Shown: in pieces, positions 26,582 through 35,226 of the stretch
Layout of the letters: each line of letters opens with the position of its first letter
How positions within the stretch are numbered: position 1 is the stretch's first letter
From: Paenibacillus arenilitoris
Lineage (GTDB): Bacteria > Bacillota > Bacilli > Paenibacillales > Paenibacillaceae
Length of the DNA: 64,000 nt
Direction: 5' to 3'
Assembly: GCF_014705655.1 (NCBI RefSeq)
Contig: NZ_JACXIY010000006.1
Span: forward strand, 62,001-126,000
The notes under the pieces: model-generated
The model's input: the letters and a program-made list of their open reading frames with translations, nothing else
Database searches by the model: none
What the model was told of the DNA's origin: nothing
Program-made: the position numbers and the translations under genes

Positions 26582-27065
26582 AGTAACGCGAATGGCTAGT
26601 TGTCCAAAAAAAAGGGCCTGCGGCGCGAGGCTGCAGGCTGCAAGAGAGAATATATAATAAAGGGGGGTCATGAGTTCAGTATATAAGCGCAAGATGAAAG
26701 CAAGATGAGAGAAATATTACAGTTTGATTACAGGGATGTACCAATTTATTTCCAAACCGTGCAATGGTGATGCAGGCCATTCGTGGAATACGCGATTCTA
26801 TTTCCCTCCGTTTGATTCTCCTTTGGTTCAACATGCTCAAGTGTTTTCATTCTTTTGCCTAAACAAATTAAGTTAACCATCCCCCATGAAAGAGTTCGAA
26901 CGTTTCTCCGCTTACAACCTAACCAATTGCAATTCAGAGCCCACGGACATAAAAAAGACGACACCTGATGTATTCAAGGGTCATCTTCTGCAGGCTTAAC
27001 TCCGCAATGGTTTGTATAAATATCCGCATCTGGGACAGCGCTCAGCGATGCCGCAGAAAAAAAGA
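26582..27065. other. gene-free, AT-rich stretch before helD
   Basis: Holds only short ORFs. One, ATG at 26671 (MSSVYKRKMKAR), follows AAAGGGGGGTC and might be expressed, but 12 codons is too short to call. A 72-codon minus-strand frame at 26746-26964 has no ribosome binding site and an improbable Cys/His/Trp-rich composition. Composition differs from neighbours and may be remnant DNA. Confidence 0.4.
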
Positions 27066-27094
27066 TTGAACACAAAATAACGCCATGATATAAT
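27066..27094 (+). promoter_or_regulatory. helD promoter
   Basis: TTGAAC at 27066-27071, 17 bases, TATAAT at 27089-27094. Leaves a leader of about 125 bases before the helD ATG. Confidence 0.7.
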
Positions 27095-27107
27095 CAATAG
27101 CGTTATT
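27076..27107. promoter_or_regulatory. possible operator over the helD -10
   Basis: AATAACGC (27076-27083) and GCGTTATT (27100-27107) form a perfect 8-bp inverted repeat that encloses the -10 box. A second perfect repeat, ATTGACAAAT (27105-27114) / ATTTGTCAAT (27171-27180), spans the leader. Confidence 0.45.
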
Positions 27108-27225
27108 GACAAATTGAATAATGGATGTATCCAATTTTATTCCCACTTTAATTGTACATCTAGAATCTTGATTTGTCAATGCTCTTTTTTATCCCTAAAA
27201 ACCCGGAAAAAAGGAGAGTGTTGAG

Positions 27226-29643
27226 ATGGATACGAACGATTGGCTGCAGGAAGAGGAGCGGCTGGAGAGGGTCAGGAACAAGCTGGAGGCGAGAATCGCC
27301 GAACTGGAGCCGGAGGTTGCCGGACTGGGCGATCAGGCTGCGGACATCCGCAGGCGGTTCTGGGAAGAAGTTACGATCAACACCAGCACGCACGAAGATT
27401 TCGAAGAAACCTTCTATACGATTAACCAGCAGTCCGCGCTGCTCGCCGAACGGGAGCGCGGGCACAAGCTGCTCAAGCAGCAATGGAAGAACATGAACCG
27501 TCTGCTCCCTTCTCCGTATTTCGGACGCATCGACTTTCGGGAGGATGGCTTGGATCACCGCGAACAGATCTATATCGGCGTATCTTCCTTCGTCGACGAA
27601 GACGGATTGAACTTTCTGATCTATGACTGGCGTACGCCGATCGCGAGCATGTACTACGACCATTCGCCCGGCCGGGCGTCTTATGTCACGCCGGCCGGAC
27701 GAATCGAAGGAACGATGGAGCTCAAGCGGCAGTTTCAGATTCAGAACGGGCAAATCCGCAACCTATTTGACGCGAACGAAACGATCGGAGACGAAATTCT
27801 GCAGCAAGTGCTCGGCAAAGGCGCGGACTCGCAAATGAAGAGCATCGTGGCCACCATCCAGAAGGAACAAAACGCCATCATCCGCAATGACAAAAGCCGG
27901 ATGCTTATCGTGCAGGGGGCGGCCGGCAGCGGCAAAACTTCCGCGGCATTGCAGCGGGTGGCTTACTTGCTGTACAAACACCGCCAGACGATCAAAGCCG
28001 ATCAGATCGTTCTTTTCTCGCCGAATCCGATGTTTGGCGGTTATATTTCCTCCGTCCTCCCGGAGCTCGGCGAAGAGAATATGCAGCAGACGACTTTTCA
28101 AGAATATATCGACTATTGGCTAGGTTCCTTGCTGCGGCCGGAGGATCCCTTTGATCAGATCGAATATGTACTGACCGAACAAGGAGCGCCGGGGTATGAG
28201 GCTCGGATTCAGGGGATCGGATACAAAGCTTCCGAGGCTTTCCTGCAAGCGCTGCAAAACTATGGGAAGTGGCTGGGACGGGAAGGCATGCGGTGGAGCG
28301 GTATTCGGTTTCGGGACCGCGATTTGATTACCGCGGAGCGAATGAGAGCGGAATTTTACGGTTATGACCGTTCCCTGCCGTTGTTCAATCGTGTCGTTCT
28401 CTTGCAGGAATGGCTGCTGAAGGAACTGGCATCGCTGGAACGGATGGAACGGGAAGCGGATTGGGTAGAGGAAGAGTTAAGTTACCTCGACGCCGATCAG
28501 TACGCGGAAGTGTTCGGAATGCTGCATAAAGAGAAGGAAGTATTCGACGTTGCGGAACAATACGCCGCAGTTCGCGAGAAGGTGGGCAACAAGCGACGGG
28601 AAGACGAAGGCGACTTCGACTTCGCCCGGAAGGAGGAAGATCTGCTCCGCCGCAGGATCGTGAAAGAAAGCTTTAAACCGCTAAGGAAAAAGGTGAAGAA
28701 ACACTCGTTTATAGATATCAAAGCCATATATGGCCAATTGTTCGAGGGCGAAGCCGCTTATCGGGAGAAAACGAATGAGGCCGTCATCCCCCCGCTGTGG
28801 CCTGAAATATGCAGGCAAACCAACGAAGCGCTGCTCCGGAACGAATTGTTCTACGAGGATGCGACTCCGTATTTGTATGTTAAAGAACTGATCGAAGGCG
28901 TCCGGACGAACACGGAAATCCGGTATGTGTTCGTCGATGAGGGTCAGGATTATTCGGCGTTTCAGTATGAGTATCTTAAAAAGCTGTTTCCCCGTGCCCG
29001 GATGACGGTGCTCGGCGATTTCGGGCAAGCGATCTTCATGCAGGCCACAAGCCTCGACGCGGCCGATTCCCCGCTGATCCGCCTTTTCGGCGAAGCCGAA
29101 ACAAGCCTTGTCCGACTGGTACGCAGTTATCGTTCAACCAGGGAGATCGTTGAATTTACGAAATCGATGCTTCCGGGCGGTGAAGAAATCGAACCGTTCG
29201 AAAGGGAAGGCCAGAAGCCCCTTTTGACGAGACTGGACGGCGGGGAGAAGCGCGATGCGCAAATTGCGGCGGACATCGCGGCGCTAAGGGCCGAGGGCTA
29301 CGATTCCATCGCCGTCATTACGAAGACCGCAGCCGAAAGCCGGGAGGCCCATGAATCGTTGCGGATTCATGGAGGCGAGGCTCTGCAGCTCATTACGAAG
29401 GAGACGCCGGGTTTTGAAAAAGGAGCGATGGTCATTCCCGTGTATCTCGCCAAAGGCGTCGAATTCGATGCAGTCTTGGTCTACGATGCTTCGCCCGAAG
29501 CTTACGGCAGGGATAACGAACGCAAGCTTCTTTATACGGCGTGCACGCGGGCGATGCACCGGCTTCATCTTTACGCGACGGGCGATTGGTCGCCATTCGT
29601 GCGGGCATTGCCTGCGAATTTGTACGAGGAAGCGCCATATTGA
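27226..29643 (+). CDS. helD: HelD-type RNA polymerase-recycling helicase
   Basis: An 805-residue UvrD/Rep-like ATPase. An N-terminal coiled coil (about 5-90) enters the RNA polymerase channel in known HelD proteins, followed by HelD-typical FGRIDF and IYIGVSSFVDEDGLNFLIYD. Walker A is GAAGSGKT (231-238); Walker B is YVFVDEGQDYSAFQ; late motifs include SYRSTREIVEFTKSM and LYTACTRAMHRLHLY. It releases RNA polymerase from stalled complexes; some relatives protect against rifamycins. ATG follows AAAAAGGAGAGTGTTGAG. Not in an operon. Confidence 0.93.
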   Translation: MDTNDWLQEEERLERVRNKLEARIAELEPEVAGLGDQAADIRRRFWEEVTINTSTHEDFEETFYTINQQSALLAERERGHKLLKQQWKNMNRLLPSPYFGRIDFREDGLDHREQIYIGVSSFVDEDGLNFLIYDWRTPIASMYYDHSPGRASYVTPAGRIEGTMELKRQFQIQNGQIRNLFDANETIGDEILQQVLGKGADSQMKSIVATIQKEQNAIIRNDKSRMLIVQGAAGSGKTSAALQRVAYLLYKHRQTIKADQIVLFSPNPMFGGYISSVLPELGEENMQQTTFQEYIDYWLGSLLRPEDPFDQIEYVLTEQGAPGYEARIQGIGYKASEAFLQALQNYGKWLGREGMRWSGIRFRDRDLITAERMRAEFYGYDRSLPLFNRVVLLQEWLLKELASLERMEREADWVEEELSYLDADQYAEVFGMLHKEKEVFDVAEQYAAVREKVGNKRREDEGDFDFARKEEDLLRRRIVKESFKPLRKKVKKHSFIDIKAIYGQLFEGEAAYREKTNEAVIPPLWPEICRQTNEALLRNELFYEDATPYLYVKELIEGVRTNTEIRYVFVDEGQDYSAFQYEYLKKLFPRARMTVLGDFGQAIFMQATSLDAADSPLIRLFGEAETSLVRLVRSYRSTREIVEFTKSMLPGGEEIEPFEREGQKPLLTRLDGGEKRDAQIAADIAALRAEGYDSIAVITKTAAESREAHESLRIHGGEALQLITKETPGFEKGAMVIPVYLAKGVEFDAVLVYDASPEAYGRDNERKLLYTACTRAMHRLHLYATGDWSPFVRALPANLYEEAPY

Positions 29644-29750
29644 CGGATCGTAATCAACCATTGGAAAGAACCGCCGGGGGAACACCCCGAACCCGGTTAC
29701 GACGATGGGGCGCTATTCGCGAATCGGCTGCGATTCGCCCGTATGCAAGC

Positions 29751-29786
29751 AGCCTTGGCCGTAAGTCGGCCAAGGCTATTTTTTTA
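29751..29786 (+). terminator. intrinsic terminator
   Basis: AGCCTTGGCCG / CGGCCAAGGCT perfect 11-bp stem, 5-base loop, then ATTTTTTT. It ends the helD transcript; the other ~190 bases up to 29971 show nothing else I can name. Confidence 0.9.
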
Positions 29787-29971
29787 GATGCGTAATAAAA
29801 TGGTACGATTCGAGCGAGAACCGATTTCGAAATCCGATGTCTATGACGGTGCCGGGATGAATATACAATAAAAAGCGATATGCTCTTGCATTTGTTTCAT
29901 TTGCTGAAAAAATGTTGATTTTAATGTACGATTATGAAAAGAACGATAGTATCGGAGGTCGGAGGTCAGTC

Positions 29972-31138
29972 ATGCAAAGAGTAGCCTCGAAGTTGCTGTT
30001 GGCGGCCGTCATTGTCGCAGCCGCCTTTGTTCTCGATTTGAAGCTGGACTTATTTCCGGCCGCCGCGGAATCGGAAGAGGCGGCTGCCGTGAAGCAGACG
30101 AATCGACTGGAGCAATTGGAGCTGGCAATCGCGAAGGAATTCCAGCTTCGGTCCGAGAAAATTTCCGTCTCCTATACGGGGGACAAGCAGGAGCTGGCCG
30201 ATCGGATGCCGGACGTGATCAAGGCGGCTTTGACGCATGACGACTATTCGGCCTATATCCTCGATTCCTATATTTACACGATCAGAAGCTGGGGGAACAA
30301 ATCGAACGTGACGATCGACGCCAAATACCGCGAATCGAAGGAACAGACGGCGCTCGTCGACCGGAAGGTAGCGGAAGCGCTGGCGGAAGTCGTCGAGCCG
30401 GGCATGAACCCTCACGAGAAGGTCAAGGCGATCCACGACTGGATCGTCACCCATGTCGAGTACGACCAATCCTTGACCCGCTATACGGCGTACGAGGCCG
30501 TAACGACTGGCGAAGCGGTCTGTCAGGGCTATTCCCTGCTCGGGTACAAAATGCTGAAGGCAGCGGGTATACCGGTGCTCATCGCGGAAGGAACGGTCAA
30601 TACCGGCGAGCATGCCTGGAATATGGTGCAGCTGGACGGCGTGTGGTACCACCTCGATCTCACCTGGGACGATCCGGTTATGAAGGATGCAAGCGGCAAG
30701 ACGATCAAAGACGGCGGCGCGATCCGGTACAACTATTATTTGAAGACGGACGGGGAGCTGCGGGCGGACCACGGCTGGACGAAGACGTATCCGGCCGCCG
30801 TCGCGAATTACGCGGATGCCATCGGGGAGCTCGAGCGGCAAGGGTCGGAGAAGGAACGCGAGCGCTACGCCAAGCTGAAGCTGGCGCTTGGCTTGCACTG
30901 GCTCGATGCCGCGAATACGGTGACGGGTCCGGAGCAGCTGCAGGGCGTCATCGCCTCCGCGCTCGATTCCCGGACGGCCAGCCTGGAGTTCCGTTATGAG
31001 GATAGAGAGGGGTTCCCCGAGGCGCTGAAGGCCGCTTTCCGGGACGCCAAGGTCGCTGCCGGCTACCGGGCGAGCTACGAGCCGTATGCCGGCGGCAGCT
31101 CCCTGCTCGTGCGCATTCAGCTGGAGTATGCGAAGTAG
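29972..31138 (+). CDS. exported transglutaminase-like domain protein
   Basis: A 388-residue protein with an N-terminal signal or anchor (residues 1-30, LLLAAVIVAAAFV). A transglutaminase/protease core follows: KVKAIHDWIVTHVEYD, then Cys184 in GEAVCQGYSLL, His214 in GEHAWNMV and Asp229 in WYHLDLTWDD, a plausible catalytic triad. The C-terminal ~120 residues are not recognised. Such proteins in Bacillales are thought to act on cell-wall or surface substrates; the reaction is unknown. ATG follows GGAGGTCAGTC, which fixes the start over an in-frame TTG at 29912. Confidence 0.85.
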   Translation: MQRVASKLLLAAVIVAAAFVLDLKLDLFPAAAESEEAAAVKQTNRLEQLELAIAKEFQLRSEKISVSYTGDKQELADRMPDVIKAALTHDDYSAYILDSYIYTIRSWGNKSNVTIDAKYRESKEQTALVDRKVAEALAEVVEPGMNPHEKVKAIHDWIVTHVEYDQSLTRYTAYEAVTTGEAVCQGYSLLGYKMLKAAGIPVLIAEGTVNTGEHAWNMVQLDGVWYHLDLTWDDPVMKDASGKTIKDGGAIRYNYYLKTDGELRADHGWTKTYPAAVANYADAIGELERQGSEKERERYAKLKLALGLHWLDAANTVTGPEQLQGVIASALDSRTASLEFRYEDREGFPEALKAAFRDAKVAAGYRASYEPYAGGSSLLVRIQLEYAK

Positions 31139-31196
31139 GCGGAGCGTTGCGGGCGCTCCAAACGAACCGGATAGGATGCGATCGACAAGACAAAAT

Positions 31197-31262
31197 AGCG
31201 AGGAAAATCTCTCCGCCATGAGCCTTGCTCTAGGGGGATGAGGTTTTCCTCGCTTTATTTTG
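31197..31262. terminator. bidirectional terminator
   Basis: AGCGAGGAAAATCTC pairs with GAGGTTTTCCTCGCT (one mismatch), followed by TTTATTTT. It lies between converging genes. The right arm contains TGAGGttttCCTC, the same core as the palindromes at 6.65-6.78 kb. Confidence 0.75.
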
Positions 31263-31272
31263 CGGCTGCCGT

Positions 31273-32418
31273 CTACTGCTCGCGGCTCCGGGCAGCCGTC
31301 ATCTGCTGCCAGACGGAACCGGCGGCTTCCTCGCCGCGCTCGATTCGCTCGAGCGCCATCTTGGCCTGCAGCTGGATTTCGAACTCGCCGTCCTGCGCGG
31401 CTTCGCGCAGCGCCTCGACGGCCGTCTCGTCGCCGGCTTCGTACAGGAAGCGGGCCGCGCGCCAGCGGACGAGCTTGTTCTTGTCGCGCAGCGCCTCGAT
31501 CATCGGACCGATCGCGGCGGGATCGCCGAGATCGGACAGCGTGTCGCCGGCCGTGCGCCTGACGGACGCCGAGGAATCGCGCAGGGCGGCGAACAAGTAC
31601 GGCATCGCTTCGGGCGACCTGAGGTCCCCAAGATAGACGACGGCGAGCCTGCGGATCGAGGCGTTCTCGTCCTTAAGCGCTGCGGCGAGCAGCGGAACGC
31701 CTTCGATGGCCGCGGTATAGCGCTCCAGCGCGGCGTATCGGATCTGCCATTCGGGCGAGCGGAACTGTTCCTGCGCTTCTTCGAGCGACAGCGGGGCGGG
31801 CCTGACCGCCGGCTGCGCATCTCCGCCGGCATCGGGGCCTAGCGCGATCGCCGCCTGCACGAGCGCATCGAGCCGCTCCTCCGTGTAGGTGGCTTCGAGC
31901 TCGCGGACGATCTCGGCCGCGATTTCCTCCGGCTCGCCGTAACGCACGCCGAACTCCTCGAGCTTGCGTTCGCGGATCATGCTCGAGCCCGCCGCCTTCA
32001 GCGCCGCGTCGCCGAACTTCTGCGGCAGCGCCGAACGGACCTCGCCGTCGCCCATCCTCACGCGTACCTGGATCGGGATGCCGCGGTACATTTGCACGAA
32101 TACTTGCGCTTCGCCGTAGCTTGCCGAAGGCCCCTTGTCCGCTTGCCCGACCGCGTCCCGGTCCTTCTGCAGCAGCTCCCCGGCTTCCGCCAGAATGGCG
32201 GCCCAGTCGGCTCCCGGCATGCGGTCGAGCGCGATAAAGTCCGCCGTGCGGAACAGGCCGCGCACGCCTTTGATCTGCAGCAGCTTCCCGAGCAATTCGG
32301 GCGCATCCGCGGCTTCGCCCGCTTTATAAGTGAATCTCCGTCCGCGCGGCAGCGTCTCGTCGACGTTCAGCTTCATGGAATTCGGGCTCGGAGTAGGTTC
32401 GATCGATAACAGCTTCAT
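31273..32418 (-). CDS. cvfC: CvfC-like protein: Nfu N-domain plus HEAT repeats
   Basis: A 381-residue protein. The first ~90 residues match an Nfu-type N-terminal domain (SIEPTPSPNSMKLNVDETLP, LLQIKGVRGLFRTADFIALD). HEAT/PBS-like repeats fill about 225-365 (DENASIRRLAVVYLGDLRSP, DSSASVRRTAGDTLSDLGDP, NKLVRWRAARFLYEAGDETA). This is the layout of conserved virulence factor C of Staphylococcus and its Bacillus relatives. Biochemical role unknown. ATG follows CCGGAGGTGTCCC. Confidence 0.85.
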   Translation of the reverse strand: MKLLSIEPTPSPNSMKLNVDETLPRGRRFTYKAGEAADAPELLGKLLQIKGVRGLFRTADFIALDRMPGADWAAILAEAGELLQKDRDAVGQADKGPSASYGEAQVFVQMYRGIPIQVRVRMGDGEVRSALPQKFGDAALKAAGSSMIRERKLEEFGVRYGEPEEIAAEIVRELEATYTEERLDALVQAAIALGPDAGGDAQPAVRPAPLSLEEAQEQFRSPEWQIRYAALERYTAAIEGVPLLAAALKDENASIRRLAVVYLGDLRSPEAMPYLFAALRDSSASVRRTAGDTLSDLGDPAAIGPMIEALRDKNKLVRWRAARFLYEAGDETAVEALREAAQDGEFEIQLQAKMALERIERGEEAAGSVWQQMTAARSREQ

Positions 32419-32696
32419 GGGACACCTCCGGAATAATGGGTTCGAACGGGCCTAATTTGAGGGGAAAGGCCGTCTTTGATTGGCTCCGCGGTAACGTCGG
32501 CCGTTTCGGGAGCGTACTTTTAGTGTAATGCGTCTATAGCTTAGTGTACCTGATTTCGGGCATGGATGCGAACATCTTGCGGCCGCGAGGCCGTCATGAA
32601 AGGAAGTCAGCCTGGAGGCATGGCCGATTTGCAAAATACGTCTTCCGCTTGGTATCTTAATAAAATAAAGGCAAACTACGAGGGAGGAGAAGGCGG

Positions 32697-33776
32697 TTGA
32701 GGTTAAAACGATACGCCAACATCGATCCGGTCGAGCAGCATACGTCCTTGAAGCAGTTCAACAGATGGCGGCAAGAGCGCATCCGCAGGCAGCGGACGAA
32801 GGATTACTCGTATACCGTGCCGAACGTCCAGCCCGATCTCGATTATTTGACGGATAACCGGAAATGTCCATCCCTTACCTGGATCGGACATTCGACGTTT
32901 TTTATACAGCTTGGCGGCGTGAACATCATTACCGATCCCGTATGGTCGTCCCAGATGGCCTTTCAGAGAAGATTGACGCCGCCCGGCATTCCGATCGACG
33001 ACATGCCTCCGATCGACGTCGTTCTTATTTCCCATTCGCATTACGATCATTTGAATATCGGCTCGCTGCGCAGGCTCATCGGCCCGAGGCAGCTGCTCGT
33101 GCCCGCGGGCCTCAGCCCGAAGCTGCGCAAGAAGGGCTTTATCCGCGTCAAGGAACTGCATTGGTGGGAATCCGTCACGCTGAACGGCATCAAGTTCACG
33201 TTCGTGCCTTCCCAGCATTCGACGCGCCGCAACCCGTGGGATACGAACAGCTCCCATTGGGGGGGCTGGGTCATCGAGCAGCAGACGTCCTTAAGCCGGA
33301 AGACGGTAAGCGGAACATTCGGGCAAACGGCGCAAATCGCCGGTGTGGCTGCCGGCGAAGCGGACCGGGAGACCGCGCGGCCGGATGACGGGGCAGCCGA
33401 TGCGCGCGGCGCGGGCGAGCCATACGTGTCGGAAACGCCCACGATCTATTTCGCCGGCGACAGCGGCTACTTTCAAGGCTTCAAGGAGATCGGCTGCCGC
33501 TTCGCGATCGACGTCGCGCTGCTGCCTATCGGCGCTTACGAGCCGGAATGGTTCATGGGCCCGCAGCATACGACGCCCGAGCAGGCGCTGCAGGCTTTCG
33601 AGGATACCGGGGCCAAATGGTTCGTTCCGATGCATTACGGCGCGTTCAAGCTTGCCGATGATACGCCGCGGGAAGCGCTTGACCGGCTGGAGGCCTGCAG
33701 AATCAAACGGCGCATGGAGGCGGAACGCATCCTTGTTCAGCCCCTTGGACGGACATGGCGTTTATCGGGCAAATGA
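32697..33776 (+). CDS. MBL-fold hydrolase, NAPE-PLD-like
   Basis: A 359-residue metallo-beta-lactamase-fold enzyme. TWIGHSTFFIQLGGVNIITD and the metal motif HSHYDH (His113, His115, Asp117, His118) are typical of the N-acyl-phosphatidylethanolamine phospholipase D/UlaG-like group. Later metal ligands appear in FAGDSGYF and MHYGAFKLADDTP. Residues about 198-247 form a hydrophilic Ala/Asp-rich insert with no fold signal. TTG start follows GGGAGGAGAAGGCGG. No signal peptide. Substrate unknown. Confidence 0.87.
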   Translation: MRLKRYANIDPVEQHTSLKQFNRWRQERIRRQRTKDYSYTVPNVQPDLDYLTDNRKCPSLTWIGHSTFFIQLGGVNIITDPVWSSQMAFQRRLTPPGIPIDDMPPIDVVLISHSHYDHLNIGSLRRLIGPRQLLVPAGLSPKLRKKGFIRVKELHWWESVTLNGIKFTFVPSQHSTRRNPWDTNSSHWGGWVIEQQTSLSRKTVSGTFGQTAQIAGVAAGEADRETARPDDGAADARGAGEPYVSETPTIYFAGDSGYFQGFKEIGCRFAIDVALLPIGAYEPEWFMGPQHTTPEQALQAFEDTGAKWFVPMHYGAFKLADDTPREALDRLEACRIKRRMEAERILVQPLGRTWRLSGK

Positions 33777-33887
33777 CAAACGAGTACAAGAGCCGGCCAA
33801 TTGCGTACAATGACGGCCGCAGCCGAAAAAGGTATACTGAGCTAGTCTAACCGCTTGATTAAATCGACCTTGAAGGAGGCAGCGAGA

Positions 33888-34955
33888 ATGACTCAAACGA
33901 ACATCCGTCTTGGCGTTATCGGCGCGGGCGCGATCGGCAACGTACACCTGAAGACGTTTCATCAAATCGAAGGCATCGAAGTCGCCGCCGTTGCGGACGT
34001 CTATGTGCCGCTGGCCGAGCAGCGCGCGGAGGAGCACGGCATTCGGACCGTCCATGCGAGCCCGCAGGCGCTGCTCGAGGACCGGTCGATCGACGCGGTC
34101 GTCGTCGGCGTGCCGAACCGGTTCCACGCGGAGCTGGCGATCGAGGCGCTCAGGCAGGGCAAGCACGTGCTGCTCGAGAAGCCGATGGCGATCGACTCCG
34201 CCGCGGCCAAGTCCATCGCGGAGGAGGCCGAAAGGTCGGGCAAGGTGCTCATGATGTCTCATCAGATGCGCTGGTCCGGACTTAGCCGGGCGATCAAGCA
34301 GCGCATCGATAACGGCGAAGTGGGCCGCATCTATAACGCCAAGGCGGGCTGGTTCCGCAAGAAAGGGATCCCCGGCTGGGGCTCCTGGTTCACGCGCAAG
34401 GATCAGTCCGGCGGTGGCCCGCTCATCGACATCGGCGTCCATATGCTCGACCTGTCGCTTTACCTCATGGGCAACCCGAAGCCGGTGTCGGTATTCGGCT
34501 CCACGTACGCGGAGTTCGGCCCGAACCGGCAAGGGATCGGCACCTGGGGGACGCCGAACTGGGACGGCTATTACGACGTAGAGGATCTTGCCTCGGCGCT
34601 GATCAAGCTCGACAATGGCGCGACCTTGTCGCTCGAGGTGAGCTGGGCGGCGCATTCCGCGCTTCTGTCCGAGGACCCGTTCATTCATTTGATGGGGACG
34701 CAAGGCGGCGTGGCGATGGTCGGCGGCAGCGGCAAGTACGTCACGCATGCGGATGATCAAGTCGTCGAGAGCGACATCGCGCCGCTGGAAGGGGACGAGG
34801 ACCGGGTGCTGATGGGCAGCCATTTCGTACAATGCATCCGCGAAGGGAAGCAGCCGATTACGTCCGCCTTGTCCGGCTATACGAACAACCGGATCCTCGA
34901 CGCCATCTACGAGTCGTCCCGCACCGGCAGCGAAGTGAAGCTGCGCTGGGACTAA
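33888..34955 (+). CDS. Gfo/Idh/MocA family oxidoreductase
   Basis: A 355-residue NAD(P)-dependent dehydrogenase, probably acting on a sugar or inositol. The Rossmann motif is LGVIGAGAIGNVHL; catalytic Lys in VLLEKPMAID; substrate-side GGPLIDIGVHMLDLSLYLMG. ATG at 33888 follows GAAGGAGGCAGCGAG, ruling out an upstream in-frame start at 33855. Not clustered with other sugar genes, so the substrate cannot be assigned. Confidence 0.92.
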   Translation: MTQTNIRLGVIGAGAIGNVHLKTFHQIEGIEVAAVADVYVPLAEQRAEEHGIRTVHASPQALLEDRSIDAVVVGVPNRFHAELAIEALRQGKHVLLEKPMAIDSAAAKSIAEEAERSGKVLMMSHQMRWSGLSRAIKQRIDNGEVGRIYNAKAGWFRKKGIPGWGSWFTRKDQSGGGPLIDIGVHMLDLSLYLMGNPKPVSVFGSTYAEFGPNRQGIGTWGTPNWDGYYDVEDLASALIKLDNGATLSLEVSWAAHSALLSEDPFIHLMGTQGGVAMVGGSGKYVTHADDQVVESDIAPLEGDEDRVLMGSHFVQCIREGKQPITSALSGYTNNRILDAIYESSRTGSEVKLRWD

Positions 34956-35004
34956 GGGAACGAAAGGGAATTTCACGCAGCACAGCTTTAAGTAACGAGC
35001 CAAG

Positions 35005-35061
35005 CGATAGCCTCCGACGCCGCAATGACCAAGACGATTCGCCGGCGGGAGGCTATCGTTA
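35005..35061 (+). terminator. hairpin, possible terminator
   Basis: CGATAGCCTCC / GGAGGCTATCG perfect 11-bp stem with a 32-base loop containing CGCCG/CGGCG pairs; only a weak TTATT follows. Confidence 0.5.
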
Positions 35062-35150
35062 TTCGTGCGTCCTGCTAGATTGGGAGGCGGCCCCGGCGCC
35101 GCCAAGATCCGGCTTCCCCGCGGGCACGCGGCTTTCCGGGCAAAAGAAGG

Positions 35151-35180
35151 TTCGGATTTGCGGCCATCCTGTGATATAAT
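35151..35180 (+). promoter_or_regulatory. candidate promoter of ABC-F gene
   Basis: TATAAT at 35175-35180 within TGTGATATAAT; a weak TTCGGA lies 18 bases upstream. Confidence 0.45.
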
Positions 35181-35226
35181 AGTTCGAGATTAAGCGATTT
35201 TGTAGTGAAGGACGGGATTAAACGAC

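Noticed and set aside
26746..26964. 72-codon minus-strand ORF rich in Cys, Trp and His
   Set aside because: No ribosome binding site, unlikely composition, no recognisable family.
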